From positions 1 to 7,449 of the forward strand of contig CANLGS010000184.1 in NCBI GenBank assembly GCA_947490035.1: 7,449 nucleotides of DNA. The letters are read 5' to 3'. A program made the position numbers and the translations under genes. Origin of the DNA: Gemmataceae bacterium (GTDB lineage: Bacteria; Planctomycetota; Planctomycetia; Gemmatales; Gemmataceae). Below, in pieces: positions 1 to 5,872 of this stretch; position 1 is the stretch's first letter, and each line of letters opens with the position of its first letter. A model generated the notes under the pieces. It worked only from the letters and a program-made list of their open reading frames with translations. It made no database searches and was not told the origin of the DNA.

Positions 1-57
1 GCGCGTCGGCGGGATCGCGAAGAAAAAGGAAATTGTCCGGCGCGGGCGCACACCGCG

Positions 58-672
58 TCAGAGCGCGGCGAAGTTGCGGAGCATCTGCAAACCGACGCGC
101 TGGCTCTTTTCCGGGTGGAACTGCGTCGCGTACACGTTGTCCTTCCACACCACCGCGCAGAACGGCGTCGGGTAGTCGGCTTCCGCCGCGACGATCGCGC
201 GGGCGGCCGGTTGCGGGTAGTAGGAGTGGACGAAGTACACCGCGGGATTGGGCGGCAGACCGGCGAACAACGGGCACGCGGGCCGCGCGAGACTGAGCGT
301 GTTCCAGCCCATGTGCGGCACCTTCAACCCCGGCACGTCGGGGAACCGCACCACGTCGCCGCCGAACACGCCCAACCCGGCGTGCGTGCCGTCCTCGTGG
401 TCGCGGTCGAACAGCATCTGCAAGCCGAGGCAGATGCCGAGGAACGGGCGGCCGGTGTCGATGTGCCGGCGAACGGCGTCGTCGAGTCCGGTTTCGCGCA
501 GCCGCGCGATCGCGTCGCGGAACGCGCCGACGCCGGGCAGCACGACCTTCGCGGCGGCGGCCAGGCGCTTCGGGTCGCTGGTGATGGTAGCGGAATGCCC
601 GACCTGCTCGAACGCCTTCTGGACGCTCCGCAGGTTCGCCATTCCGTAATCCACGATCACCGTTTCGGACAT
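58..672 (-). CDS. hisH: Imidazole glycerol phosphate synthase, glutaminase subunit HisH
   Basis: A class I glutamine amidotransferase that releases ammonia from glutamine and passes it to HisF, forming IGP and AICAR in cytoplasmic histidine biosynthesis. The 204-residue protein has the usual family length and opens with the typical [11 protein letters not shown] motif. The oxyanion-strand motif PGVGAF is at about residues 46-51. The nucleophile elbow GICLGLQ gives catalytic Cys81. The C-terminal FHPEKS supplies His186 and Glu188, completing the Cys-His-Glu triad. I chose the ATG at 672 because the conserved N-terminus begins there and AAGAGG sits a few bases upstream. The open frame continues upstream to 984, but only through a repeat. 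It is the last of four same-strand genes and is separated from the prepilin peptidase by a 156-bp inverted repeat, so its expression may be partly uncoupled. HisF and HisA are not in the window. Confidence 0.96.
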   Translation of the reverse strand: MSETVIVDYGMANLRSVQKAFEQVGHSATITSDPKRLAAAAKVVLPGVGAFRDAIARLRETGLDDAVRRHIDTGRPFLGICLGLQMLFDRDHEDGTHAGLGVFGGDVVRFPDVPGLKVPHMGWNTLSLARPACPLFAGLPPNPAVYFVHSYYPQPAARAIVAAEADYPTPFCAVVWKDNVYATQFHPEKSQRVGLQMLRNFAAL

Positions 673-678
673 GAATGA

Positions 679-684
679 CCTCTT
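679..684 (-). promoter_or_regulatory. Ribosome binding site of hisH, partly inside an inverted repeat
   Basis: On the minus strand AAGAGG lies 6 nt before the ATG at 672 and supports that start. Four of its six bases (681-684) are the terminal bases of the 31-bp outer arm of the adjacent inverted repeat. If the transcript folds along the repeat, part of this site would be base-paired. The effect on translation is inference. Confidence 0.65.
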
Positions 685-836
685 GAGTGTGGTCCGCCAC
701 TCCGTGGCGGTCCTTCCACCTTTGTCTTGGTGGCACAGACATTCCTGTCTGTGCGGCTGCCCGCTCGAAGCGCACAGACAGGAATGTCTGTGCCACAAGA
801 GAAGAACCGCCACGGAGTGGCGGACCACACTCAAGA
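681..836. repeat. Nested inverted repeat made of two palindromic unit types (A-B-B'-A')
   Basis: The outer arms 681-711 and 806-836 are perfect 31-bp reverse complements. The inner arms 730-755 and 771-796 are perfect 26-bp reverse complements around a 15-nt loop (756-770). Each outer arm is itself a small hairpin (CCGCCAC, 3-nt loop, GTGGCGG). Each inner arm is another (GCACAGACA, 4-nt loop, TGTCTGTGC). The element is therefore four mini-hairpins in mirrored order. It fills the whole gap between the prepilin peptidase and hisH. One edge covers the peptidase TGA (831-833) and the other enters the hisH ribosome binding site. No protein is encoded; open frames through it are by-products of its composition. 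It resembles REP/BIME or MITE-type elements. It could act as an mRNA stability hairpin or attenuator, but there is no U-tract on either side to support a classical terminator. Confidence 0.93.
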
Positions 837-2000
837 CTTCGCCTGTGCCGTCTCGGTCGGGCGGCGCATGAACAGCGCGAACGCGAGCAGTCCGACGCCC
901 ATGAACCCGACCAGCATGAGCATCATTGTCCCGTCGAAGAACGGGAACTGCAACCGCGGACTGAGCCGCGGCCACGCGAACCACGTGACCACGACGCCGA
1001 TCGCCAGACCGGGGCCGAACGGCAGCTCGCGCGACTGCGGCGGACCGGATATCGAGGTGCCCGCGGGCGCCGGTGTTCCTGGCACCGCCTTCTTGCGGAG
1101 AAGCGCTTCAAGCACCTTCAGTATGAGTGCCGCGAACGACCCGACGAACAGCGACAGTACGACGATCTGCCAGCCGAGGAACGCGCCCGCCATCATGAGC
1201 AGGTCGGCGTCACCCAGGCCAAGCGCCTCGCGGCCGAAGCCGGTCTCGAACATCCACTTCGTCGCGCGGATGACGAGTGACCCGACGAGCGCGCCGATCA
1301 CGCTGGTGAGCAACCCGAGTTGCCAGCTACCGGGCGGGGCGAAGTTGAACGTCGGCCCCCAGAACGGCCACGGTTGCACTCCGGTCGGCACCTTGCCGGC
1401 GTACTCCGGGTGGCTCCACATCGTGGTTTCCGGCGGGATGACGCCGGCCACCGCCCCCGGTTGCGGCCACGGCCACGGCATCAGCGCGCCGCCGATCACG
1501 CCTACCACCATCACCGTGTACGTCACCTGCGCCGGGATGATGCGGTGTTCCGCGTCGATCGCAGCGGCGGCGATTAGCCCGCCGAGCAGGAAGGCGTGGT
1601 AGCCGAACACGGCGAAGCACCGCAGCGGCGGAACCGTCCCGTCCGGGCCGAGGTAGTCGTACTTCATCCCCGGAATGCCGTGCCAGTTGAACACGACCTC
1701 CGCGAGGAACAGCGCGAGGAACGCGACGCCGGTGCCGACTTCCACCCACATGTAGCGCGCGGAGTACGGCACGCCGCACGCGCGGCACTTCCCGCGCAAG
1801 CGGAGGTAGCCGAGGATGGGGACGTTGTCCGTGAACCGGATCGGCTTGAAGCACGCGAAGCACCGCGACGACGGCCAGAGAATGCTCTTCTCGTAGGGCA
1901 GTCGTGCGACGACGACGTTGAGGAACGAGCCGATCATCAGCCCGAAGGTGAAGATCGTCAGGCACCAGAAGACGACGGGGACGTGATACCACCATTCCAT
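831..2000 (-). CDS. Prepilin leader peptidase / N-methyltransferase (A24 family) with an enlarged loop
   Basis: An integral membrane aspartic protease that cleaves the leader of type IV prepilins or type II secretion pseudopilins and N-methylates the new N-terminus. The N-terminal domain has the [12 protein letters not shown] signature (24-35) and two CxxC pairs (Cys47/50 and Cys72/75), the zinc-ribbon-like insert of the methyltransferase half. The catalytic aspartates are Asp149 (in IDAEHRIIP) and Asp264 (in GLGD). Several hydrophobic segments fit a polytopic protein. At 389 residues it is longer than the roughly 250-290 usual for the family. The two aspartates are 115 residues apart instead of about 64, because of a Pro/Trp-rich stretch at about 174-227. 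A second hydrophilic insert lies at about 303-330. The ATG at 2000 overlaps aroK by 43 nt, suggesting translational coupling. The stop codon lies in the edge of the downstream repeat. No pilin genes are nearby, so the substrate is unknown. Confidence 0.93.
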   Translation of the reverse strand: MEWWYHVPVVFWCLTIFTFGLMIGSFLNVVVARLPYEKSILWPSSRCFACFKPIRFTDNVPILGYLRLRGKCRACGVPYSARYMWVEVGTGVAFLALFLAEVVFNWHGIPGMKYDYLGPDGTVPPLRCFAVFGYHAFLLGGLIAAAAIDAEHRIIPAQVTYTVMVVGVIGGALMPWPWPQPGAVAGVIPPETTMWSHPEYAGKVPTGVQPWPFWGPTFNFAPPGSWQLGLLTSVIGALVGSLVIRATKWMFETGFGREALGLGDADLLMMAGAFLGWQIVVLSLFVGSFAALILKVLEALLRKKAVPGTPAPAGTSISGPPQSRELPFGPGLAIGVVVTWFAWPRLSPRLQFPFFDGTMMLMLVGFMGVGLLAFALFMRRPTETAQAKS

Positions 2001-2509
2001 GCCGTGAGGATAGTGTCGGCCAAGCTTTCCGGCGACAGACTATCACTCGCGACGGCGAAATCCGCGAGTTCGCGGTACACCGGCTCGCGCGCCGCGAGCA
2101 GCGCGCGGACTTCCTCCTCGCCGCCGGTGGAGGTGAGGTTTGGTCGGCGCGCCGCGGTCGTTGGGTCGGTCTGGAGGCGCTCCCATACCGTTTCCGGCGA
2201 CGCGGTGAGCCACACGACGAAGCCGTTCGCCTTGATCGCGGCGCGGTTGGCCTCGCGCATGACGGCGCCGCCGCCGGTGGCGACGACGCACGCGGGCCGC
2301 GCGCACAACTCCGCGAGCGCCGCTGCTTCGCGGTCGCGGAACCCGGCCTCGCCCTCGGTCGCGAAGATGTCCTTGATGGACATTCCCGCGACGGCTTCGA
2401 TCAGGTCGTCCACGTCGGCGAACGGCCAGCCGAGCCGCCGCGCGAGGTAGTGCCCCACGGTGGTCTTCCCGGTGCAGCGGTAGCCGATGAGGATGATGTT
2501 GTGCGGCAT
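1958..2509 (-). CDS. aroK: Shikimate kinase
   Basis: Phosphorylates shikimate to shikimate 3-phosphate with ATP, the fifth step of the shikimate pathway to chorismate, in the cytoplasm. The 183-residue protein has the usual length. It shows the P-loop GYRCTGKTT (residues 9-17), where Lys15 and Thr16 bind nucleotide. It also has the DVDD motif (Asp34) and Arg58 in GFRDRE for shikimate binding, the GGGA loop at 79-82, a lid-type RRP at 121-123, and REPVY at 141-145. The start at 2509 is the only sensible one, as the P-loop begins eight residues later. It is 1 nt downstream of the ubiX stop, so translation is likely coupled. Its last 14 codons overlap the start of the peptidase gene in another frame. 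AroK versus AroL cannot be separated by sequence, but AroK is the general form. Confidence 0.96.
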   Translation of the reverse strand: MPHNIILIGYRCTGKTTVGHYLARRLGWPFADVDDLIEAVAGMSIKDIFATEGEAGFRDREAAALAELCARPACVVATGGGAVMREANRAAIKANGFVVWLTASPETVWERLQTDPTTAARRPNLTSTGGEEEVRALLAAREPVYRELADFAVASDSLSPESLADTILTAWNGGITSPSSSGA

Positions 2510-2510
2510 G

Positions 2511-3140
2511 TCAGCTCCGAGTGTTTGGCTCTTCGCTCCACCGCCGCGACAGGCCGTGTTCGACGCCGAACTGGTCGCAGATGCGGCCGACGACGAAATC
2601 GACCATGTCCGCGAGGCTCTGCGGGCGCGTGTAGAACGCCGGCATCGCGGGCAGCACCACCGCGCCGGCCTCGGTCACGGCGACCATGTTCTTCAGCGCG
2701 ATCAGGCCCAGCGGCGTTTCGCGCGGAACCAGCACCAGCTTCCGCCGCTCCTTCAGGTGAACGTCCGCGGCGCGGTGGATCAGGTTCTCCGAGACGCCGT
2801 GGGCGACCGCCGCGAGCGTGCCCAGACTGCACGGGCAGATCGCCATTCCACCGGTGAGGAACGAGCCGCTCGCGATGCCGGCGCGGAAGTCGCGGAAGTG
2901 GTGGTAGTGTAGCCGCGCGAAATCAATATCCGCGCGCGGCCCGAACAGTTCGTTGGGGTCGAACTCGTGTGCCGCGAGCCGCACCGTGCGCCCGGCCTCG
3001 GCTTCCAGTACCTCGACCGCGGCCGGGCTGATCGTGAGATGTACGTCGCGCCCGGCGCGCAGCAGCACTTCCACGAGCCGCAGACCGTAGGGCGACCCGC
3101 TCGCGCCGGTGAACGCAACCACCAGATCGGACGCGGCCAT
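2511..3140 (-). CDS. ubiX: Flavin prenyltransferase UbiX
   Basis: Joins dimethylallyl monophosphate to reduced FMN, making prenylated FMN, the cofactor of UbiD-type decarboxylases. The 209-residue protein shows the FMN-binding TGASGSPYG motif (11-19) and Ser38 in TISPAA. The signature SGSFLTGGMAICPCSLGTLA is at 91-110, and VPRETPL at 138-144. Active-site residues known from the Pseudomonas enzyme appear to be present with an offset of one: Ser16, Arg123, Lys130, Arg140, Glu141, Tyr170 and Arg186. It heads the minus-strand cluster, with aroK 1 nt downstream. A UbiD partner is not in the window. In this cell the cofactor might serve ubiquinone- or menaquinone-route decarboxylation or another UbiD enzyme. 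A Pad1-type name would describe the same activity. The start at 3140 is supported by a strong ribosome binding site. Confidence 0.96.
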   Translation of the reverse strand: MAASDLVVAFTGASGSPYGLRLVEVLLRAGRDVHLTISPAAVEVLEAEAGRTVRLAAHEFDPNELFGPRADIDFARLHYHHFRDFRAGIASGSFLTGGMAICPCSLGTLAAVAHGVSENLIHRAADVHLKERRKLVLVPRETPLGLIALKNMVAVTEAGAVVLPAMPAFYTRPQSLADMVDFVVGRICDQFGVEHGLSRRWSEEPNTRS

Positions 3141-3145
3141 TCGTG

Positions 3146-3151
3146 CTCCTT
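3146..3151 (-). promoter_or_regulatory. Ribosome binding site of ubiX
   Basis: On the minus strand a full AAGGAG lies 5 nt upstream of the ATG at 3140. This fixes the start and marks ubiX as the first well-initiated gene of the minus-strand cluster. Confidence 0.8.
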
Positions 3152-3260
3152 CGCCGCGCTCCGCTACGCGTCGCGGCTAAACTCCGACACGCTCTCACTT
3201 CCAATCCTACCGTTGGCGACGCACAATGGGTAACACGCCCCTCACGCGCCGGACATTCCC
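3152..3260. other. Divergent spacer between ubiX and the secreted peptidase-like gene
   Basis: With the ubiX ribosome binding site this makes a 120-bp region between two divergent genes, so promoters for both directions should be here. I could not find a convincing -35/-10 pair on either strand. The plus-strand gene also lacks a clear Shine-Dalgarno sequence before its ATG at 3261. No hairpin or repeat of note was seen. Confidence 0.5.
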
Positions 3261-4661
3261 ATGCGCTACGCACTCCTCGTTCTGCTGTTCGCTATTCTGA
3301 GCGCCGCCGTGGTCGCGCAGCCGACCACGCCGCCGGTCGGGGGGGCGAACTGGCCGTTCGACGAGATCACACTGACCAACGGCGCAAAGCTGCAAGGGCT
3401 GATCCTCCTCGAACTGCCCGATGGCATCGAGTTCCGGTCGGTGTCGCGGCCCGCCGGGCGGCCCACGGTTACGCTCACGAGCTTTCTCGGTAAGGCCGAG
3501 ATTGCAAGCGTCAAGCGGCTCTCCGACAAGGACCGCGGCGTGCTGAAGGAGAAGCTCGCGGAACTCGACCCGAACGGCGAAGGCGAGCGCAAGCGCATGG
3601 AGTCGCTGGAACTGGTGCCCGGCGACTGGCCCGGCAAGCCGGGCGCCGCGAAGGTGTACGACTCCGACTACTTCATCCTCGTGAGCACCGGCACGGAGGA
3701 ACTTACGCGGCGCTCGGGCGTGCGCCTGGAGCAGATCTACACCGCGTTCGCGCGGTTCCTGCCGCCCACCGCGAAGCACGCCCGCCAGACGAAGATCATG
3801 CTCGCGACCGACCCCGACGAGTACGCCGCGCTGCTCGGCGGGGCGAAGGTGCTCAACCCCGCCGTGTACGACGCGACGAACGACCGCGTCCTGTGCGGCA
3901 GCGACCTGAAGCGGCTCGGCACCGAGTTGCAGTCGGCCCGCGTCCACCACGCGCAACAGCTTGCGGGCATGAACCGCTACGAGGAGGGGGTGCGCAAGTT
4001 GTACAAGGGCGAAGAACTGACGCGCCACCTGAAGACGATCGCGGCCGAGCGCAAGCGGGTGTTCGACGCCGACGCGAACAACGGCGTCAAGTTCGACGCT
4101 GCGACCGGCAAACTGCTGTTCGCGCTGCTGTATCACGAGTCGTTCCACGCTTACGTCGCGACGTTCGTGTACCCGCCGCTGAAGCCCGACGACGTGAAGG
4201 CGGGGAAGGGCACCGGCGAACTGCCGCGGTGGCTCAACGAGGGGCTGGCGCAGGTGTTCGAGACGGCCGTGGTGGAAGCCGGCGAACTCCGCGCCGACCA
4301 CCCGGACAAGGACCGGCTCCAGCGCGCGAAGGACTGGCTGAAGTTGAAGAACGGGAACTCGCTGGTGCCGCTGGGCGACCTGCTCGCGACCGGGCGCGAC
4401 GCGTTCCTCGCCTCGCACGCGGACCAGAAGGCCGCGTCCGACCGCGCGTACCTGACGTGCTGGGCGCTGGCCCACTACCTGACGTTCGACCGCCGGCTGA
4501 TCGGCACGAAGGAGTTCGACAAGTACCTGACCGCGGTCAACAGCGGTGGCGACCCGAAGCGGGCGTTCGCAACGCTGGTGGGCCAAGAACTGCCCGCGTT
4601 CGAGAAGGACTGGCACACCTACCTGACGCGCCTGCAACTCAACGGCACGCTGTCTAAATGA
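3261..4661 (+). CDS. Secreted HExxH zinc-peptidase-like protein, DUF1570-like
   Basis: A 466-residue exported protein of the gluzincin type, probably a DUF1570-family member common in planctomycetes; substrate unknown. Residues 1-19 form a signal peptide: a short basic start, a hydrophobic core, and likely cleavage after AAVVA, leaving a mature Gln20. Residues 28-90 read like a small beta-rich domain (LTNGAKLQGLILLELPDGI), similar to the 'NG..L.G.I' strands of SH3-like domains. The catalytic core is at about 282-335. HESFH gives His292, Glu293 and His296. It is followed by WLNEGLAQVFE, where Glu327 is the expected third zinc ligand. The remaining C-terminal part (340-466) is helical. The set His-Glu-x-x-His plus downstream Glu is complete, so an active enzyme is plausible. 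The gene stands alone and converges on the DedA gene. Its TGA runs into an inverted repeat. The family name is recalled, not searched. Confidence 0.85.
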   Translation: MRYALLVLLFAILSAAVVAQPTTPPVGGANWPFDEITLTNGAKLQGLILLELPDGIEFRSVSRPAGRPTVTLTSFLGKAEIASVKRLSDKDRGVLKEKLAELDPNGEGERKRMESLELVPGDWPGKPGAAKVYDSDYFILVSTGTEELTRRSGVRLEQIYTAFARFLPPTAKHARQTKIMLATDPDEYAALLGGAKVLNPAVYDATNDRVLCGSDLKRLGTELQSARVHHAQQLAGMNRYEEGVRKLYKGEELTRHLKTIAAERKRVFDADANNGVKFDAATGKLLFALLYHESFHAYVATFVYPPLKPDDVKAGKGTGELPRWLNEGLAQVFETAVVEAGELRADHPDKDRLQRAKDWLKLKNGNSLVPLGDLLATGRDAFLASHADQKAASDRAYLTCWALAHYLTFDRRLIGTKEFDKYLTAVNSGGDPKRAFATLVGQELPAFEKDWHTYLTRLQLNGTLSK

Positions 4662-4754
4662 GTCGAACGTCGTAAAGTCCCAAGTCGTAAAGTCGAAGAC
4701 CTGAACTCCGGCGGTCTTCGACTTTACGACTTGGGACTTTACGACGTTCGACTC
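4660..4754. repeat. Perfect 42-bp-arm inverted repeat between convergent genes, possible bidirectional terminator
   Basis: Arms 4660-4701 and 4713-4754 are exact reverse complements, separated by an 11-nt loop (4702-4712). Each arm carries two copies of an 11-nt unit GTCGTAAAGTC (or its complement GACTTTACGAC) spaced 15 nt apart: 4669-4679, 4684-4694, 4720-4730 and 4735-4745. The left arm begins inside the TGA of the peptidase-like gene. Placed tail-to-tail between two genes, such a long stem could end or block read-through transcription in both directions. There is no T-tract, so intrinsic termination is unproven and a mobile repeat origin is equally likely. Confidence 0.92.
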
Positions 4755-4760
4755 TTCGCT

Positions 4761-4787
4761 GACTTTACGACTTTCGGACCTTACGAC
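4761..4787. repeat. Two further copies of the GACTTTACGAC unit reaching into the DedA 3' end
   Basis: Outside the perfect inverted repeat are one exact unit (4761-4771) and one with a single mismatch (4777-4787, GACCTTACGAC). The second contains the TAA stop of the DedA gene (4781-4783), and repeat-like sequence continues into its last codons. This suggests the repeat array has set the end of that gene. Confidence 0.8.
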
Positions 4788-5593
4788 TTTCGACTGTCTT
4801 CCGAAGCGGGCGGCTCCTGCACGCGAATACCGAACTCCTGGTCGGCCGCGCCGCCTTCGGGCGGGGCGCCTTCGGGCGGCTTGTCGTGGTGCCGCCCGGT
4901 CACTGTCTCCACGGCTTTCTCGACTGCCTTCTCGACCGCGTGGCCGACCGCCACCGCCGGCTTCGAGATGATGTCCGGCACGTGCGGCGGTTCGCCCGTC
5001 GAGATGTGGCGCATGATGACGTACCGGTGAATCATCGCGCCCGCGATTCCCGACAAAATCGCGACGACCACCAGCGGCTTGTACGCGTTGATCTTGTTGA
5101 AGATCTCCAGCACCTGATCGGTGAGGAAATACGCGAGCCAGAACAGGACGTTGACCAGCGGGATCGCGTACAGCGCGTCGGCCAGGATGAAGCGAGCCAG
5201 TGGCACCTTCAGCACGCCCGCCATGACGAACACCGGGGCGCGGATGCCCGGCAACAGCCGCGCGCCGAGGAGTACCCAGATGCCGCGTTCGGCGAAGTTC
5301 TTCTCGATCTTCTCCTGTTTGTCCAGCGGTACGAAGTGCCTGCGGACGAACCCGATGTTCAACAACCGACGGCCCCAGATGCGGCCCACTCCGTACAGCA
5401 CGCTATCGCCGATCACCACACCGGCCATTACGACCGGGAGCATAATGTACCAGCGCAGACCGGTGTCGCCGTGCCCGACCATGCCGCCTGCCGTGAGCAC
5501 CGGCAGTTCCTCAGGAATCGGGAACCCGAACCCGGCCGCGAGTAGGGAGAGGAACACCCCGAGGTAGCCGTAATCGTTGAAGCCTTCCAGCAT
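4781..5593 (-). CDS. DedA-family integral membrane protein with an extended C-terminal tail
   Basis: DedA/SNARE-associated (VTT-fold) proteins sit in the cytoplasmic membrane and are implicated in undecaprenyl phosphate or phospholipid flipping and in membrane potential homeostasis. The 270-residue protein has the family's re-entrant motif FPIPEE (24-29), with acidic Glu28/Glu29. Asp63 lies in IGDSVLYGVGR, and GARLLPGIR (110-118) has the conserved arginines. Hydrophobic stretches lie at about 9-31, 48-70, 119-127, 133-157 and 173-191. I chose ATG at 5593 because the family pattern starts there. A TTG at 5641 would add 16 residues without a better ribosome binding site. Neither start has a clear Shine-Dalgarno. 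The tail after residue 194 (about 77 residues) is unusual: a VEKAVEKAVETV amphipathic helix, then a PPEGAPPEGG repeat. The last residues, SRKS, are encoded by repeat-like DNA. Substrate is not known. Confidence 0.92.
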   Translation of the reverse strand: MLEGFNDYGYLGVFLSLLAAGFGFPIPEELPVLTAGGMVGHGDTGLRWYIMLPVVMAGVVIGDSVLYGVGRIWGRRLLNIGFVRRHFVPLDKQEKIEKNFAERGIWVLLGARLLPGIRAPVFVMAGVLKVPLARFILADALYAIPLVNVLFWLAYFLTDQVLEIFNKINAYKPLVVVAILSGIAGAMIHRYVIMRHISTGEPPHVPDIISKPAVAVGHAVEKAVEKAVETVTGRHHDKPPEGAPPEGGAADQEFGIRVQEPPASEDSRKS

Positions 5594-5653
5594 CGCGTGA
5601 TCCGTGAGGGCACCCCGGCCGGGACCGGGCGGTTGGGTCAACGTACTGTGACG
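5594..5653. other. Left part of the divergent DedA / carboxylase intergenic region
   Basis: The complete gap between the two divergent genes is 279 bp (5594-5872). This first part holds only the possible alternative TTG start of DedA (5641). I see no convincing promoter or operator. The rest of the gap is taken up by repeats described separately. Confidence 0.4.
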
Positions 5654-5681
5654 GTGGGCCGTGGGCAGTGGGTGGTGGGCA
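5654..5681. repeat. Heptamer tandem repeat, four copies of GTGGGCA-like unit
   Basis: Four back-to-back 7-nt units are visible: GTGGGCC, GTGGGCA, GTGGGTG and GTGGGCA. The tract is strongly G/T on the plus strand, in contrast to the surrounding sequence. It is non-coding, just upstream of DedA and directly before a decayed inverted repeat. Confidence 0.75.
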
Positions 5682-5691
5682 GGAAGGCAGT

Positions 5692-5841
5692 ATTAACCAC
5701 AGAGAGCGTTCCCGCCCGCGGGAGGAATCGAACACAGAGAGGAAGACGAACATCGAGACGACATGAATTGCATTTTCAAATACCAGCTCTCTACGTTCTT
5801 GTCTTGCTCTGTGTTCTCTAGTCTGTGACTCTGTGGTGAAT
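5692..5841. repeat. Degenerate long inverted repeat with CACAGAG/CTCTGTG arms
   Basis: Matching blocks lie in the same order on both arms. 5692-5704 pairs with 5829-5841 (13 nt, one mismatch, core ACCACAGAG). 5730-5739 pairs with 5807-5816 (10 nt exact, GAACACAGAG). A short AAGAC at 5743-5747 pairs with GTCTT at 5801-5805. The blocks are unevenly spaced, because the left arm carries extra GC-rich sequence at about 5705-5729 with its own small hairpin (TCCCGC, CC, GCGGGA). The AT-richer centre (5761-5790) is unlike the neighbouring DNA. I recall CCACAGAG...CTCTGTGG inverted repeats as widespread in many bacterial genomes, so this is probably an eroded copy. It occupies the space where the carboxylase promoter would be expected. 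Confidence 0.75.
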
Positions 5842-5861
5842 CCGTTTTTGCTGCCTTCTGC

Positions 5862-5867
5862 AAGGGG
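5862..5867 (+). promoter_or_regulatory. Ribosome binding site of the carboxylase gene
   Basis: AAGGGG lies 5 nt upstream of the ATG at 5873 and supports that start codon. Confidence 0.75.
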
Positions 5868-5872
5868 TACTC

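Noticed and set aside
1..57. Part of another gene to the left of hisH
   Set aside because: Frames are open but the stretch is too short and has no recognisable motif, so no gene can be supported.
673..984. N-terminal extension of hisH by an open frame up to 984
   Set aside because: The extension runs through the inverted repeat and into the peptidase gene on the same strand. HisH homology begins at the ATG at 672, which has its own ribosome binding site.
1327..2046. Arg-rich open frame overlapping the prepilin peptidase
   Set aside because: Arginine/proline-rich composition typical of a frame-shifted shadow; the peptidase frame carries all the conserved motifs.
3339..3345. Run of seven G near the start of the peptidase-like gene as a phase-variation tract
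   Set aside because: The run is short, encodes Gly-Gly just after the signal peptide, and the frame is intact; nothing else supports slippage control.
3207..4637. 476-codon open frame antisense to the peptidase-like gene
   Set aside because: It mirrors the GC-rich codon pattern of the real gene, is Arg/Val/Gln-rich without a recognisable domain, and the plus-strand gene has a signal peptide and an HExxH site.
4660..4787. CRISPR array
   Set aside because: The units are only 11 nt, are mirrored and not all in one direction, and have no unique spacers of typical length.
5594..5641. TTG start adding 16 residues to DedA
   Set aside because: No Shine-Dalgarno upstream and the added residues do not look like the family N-terminus; the ATG at 5593 fits better, though this is not certain.
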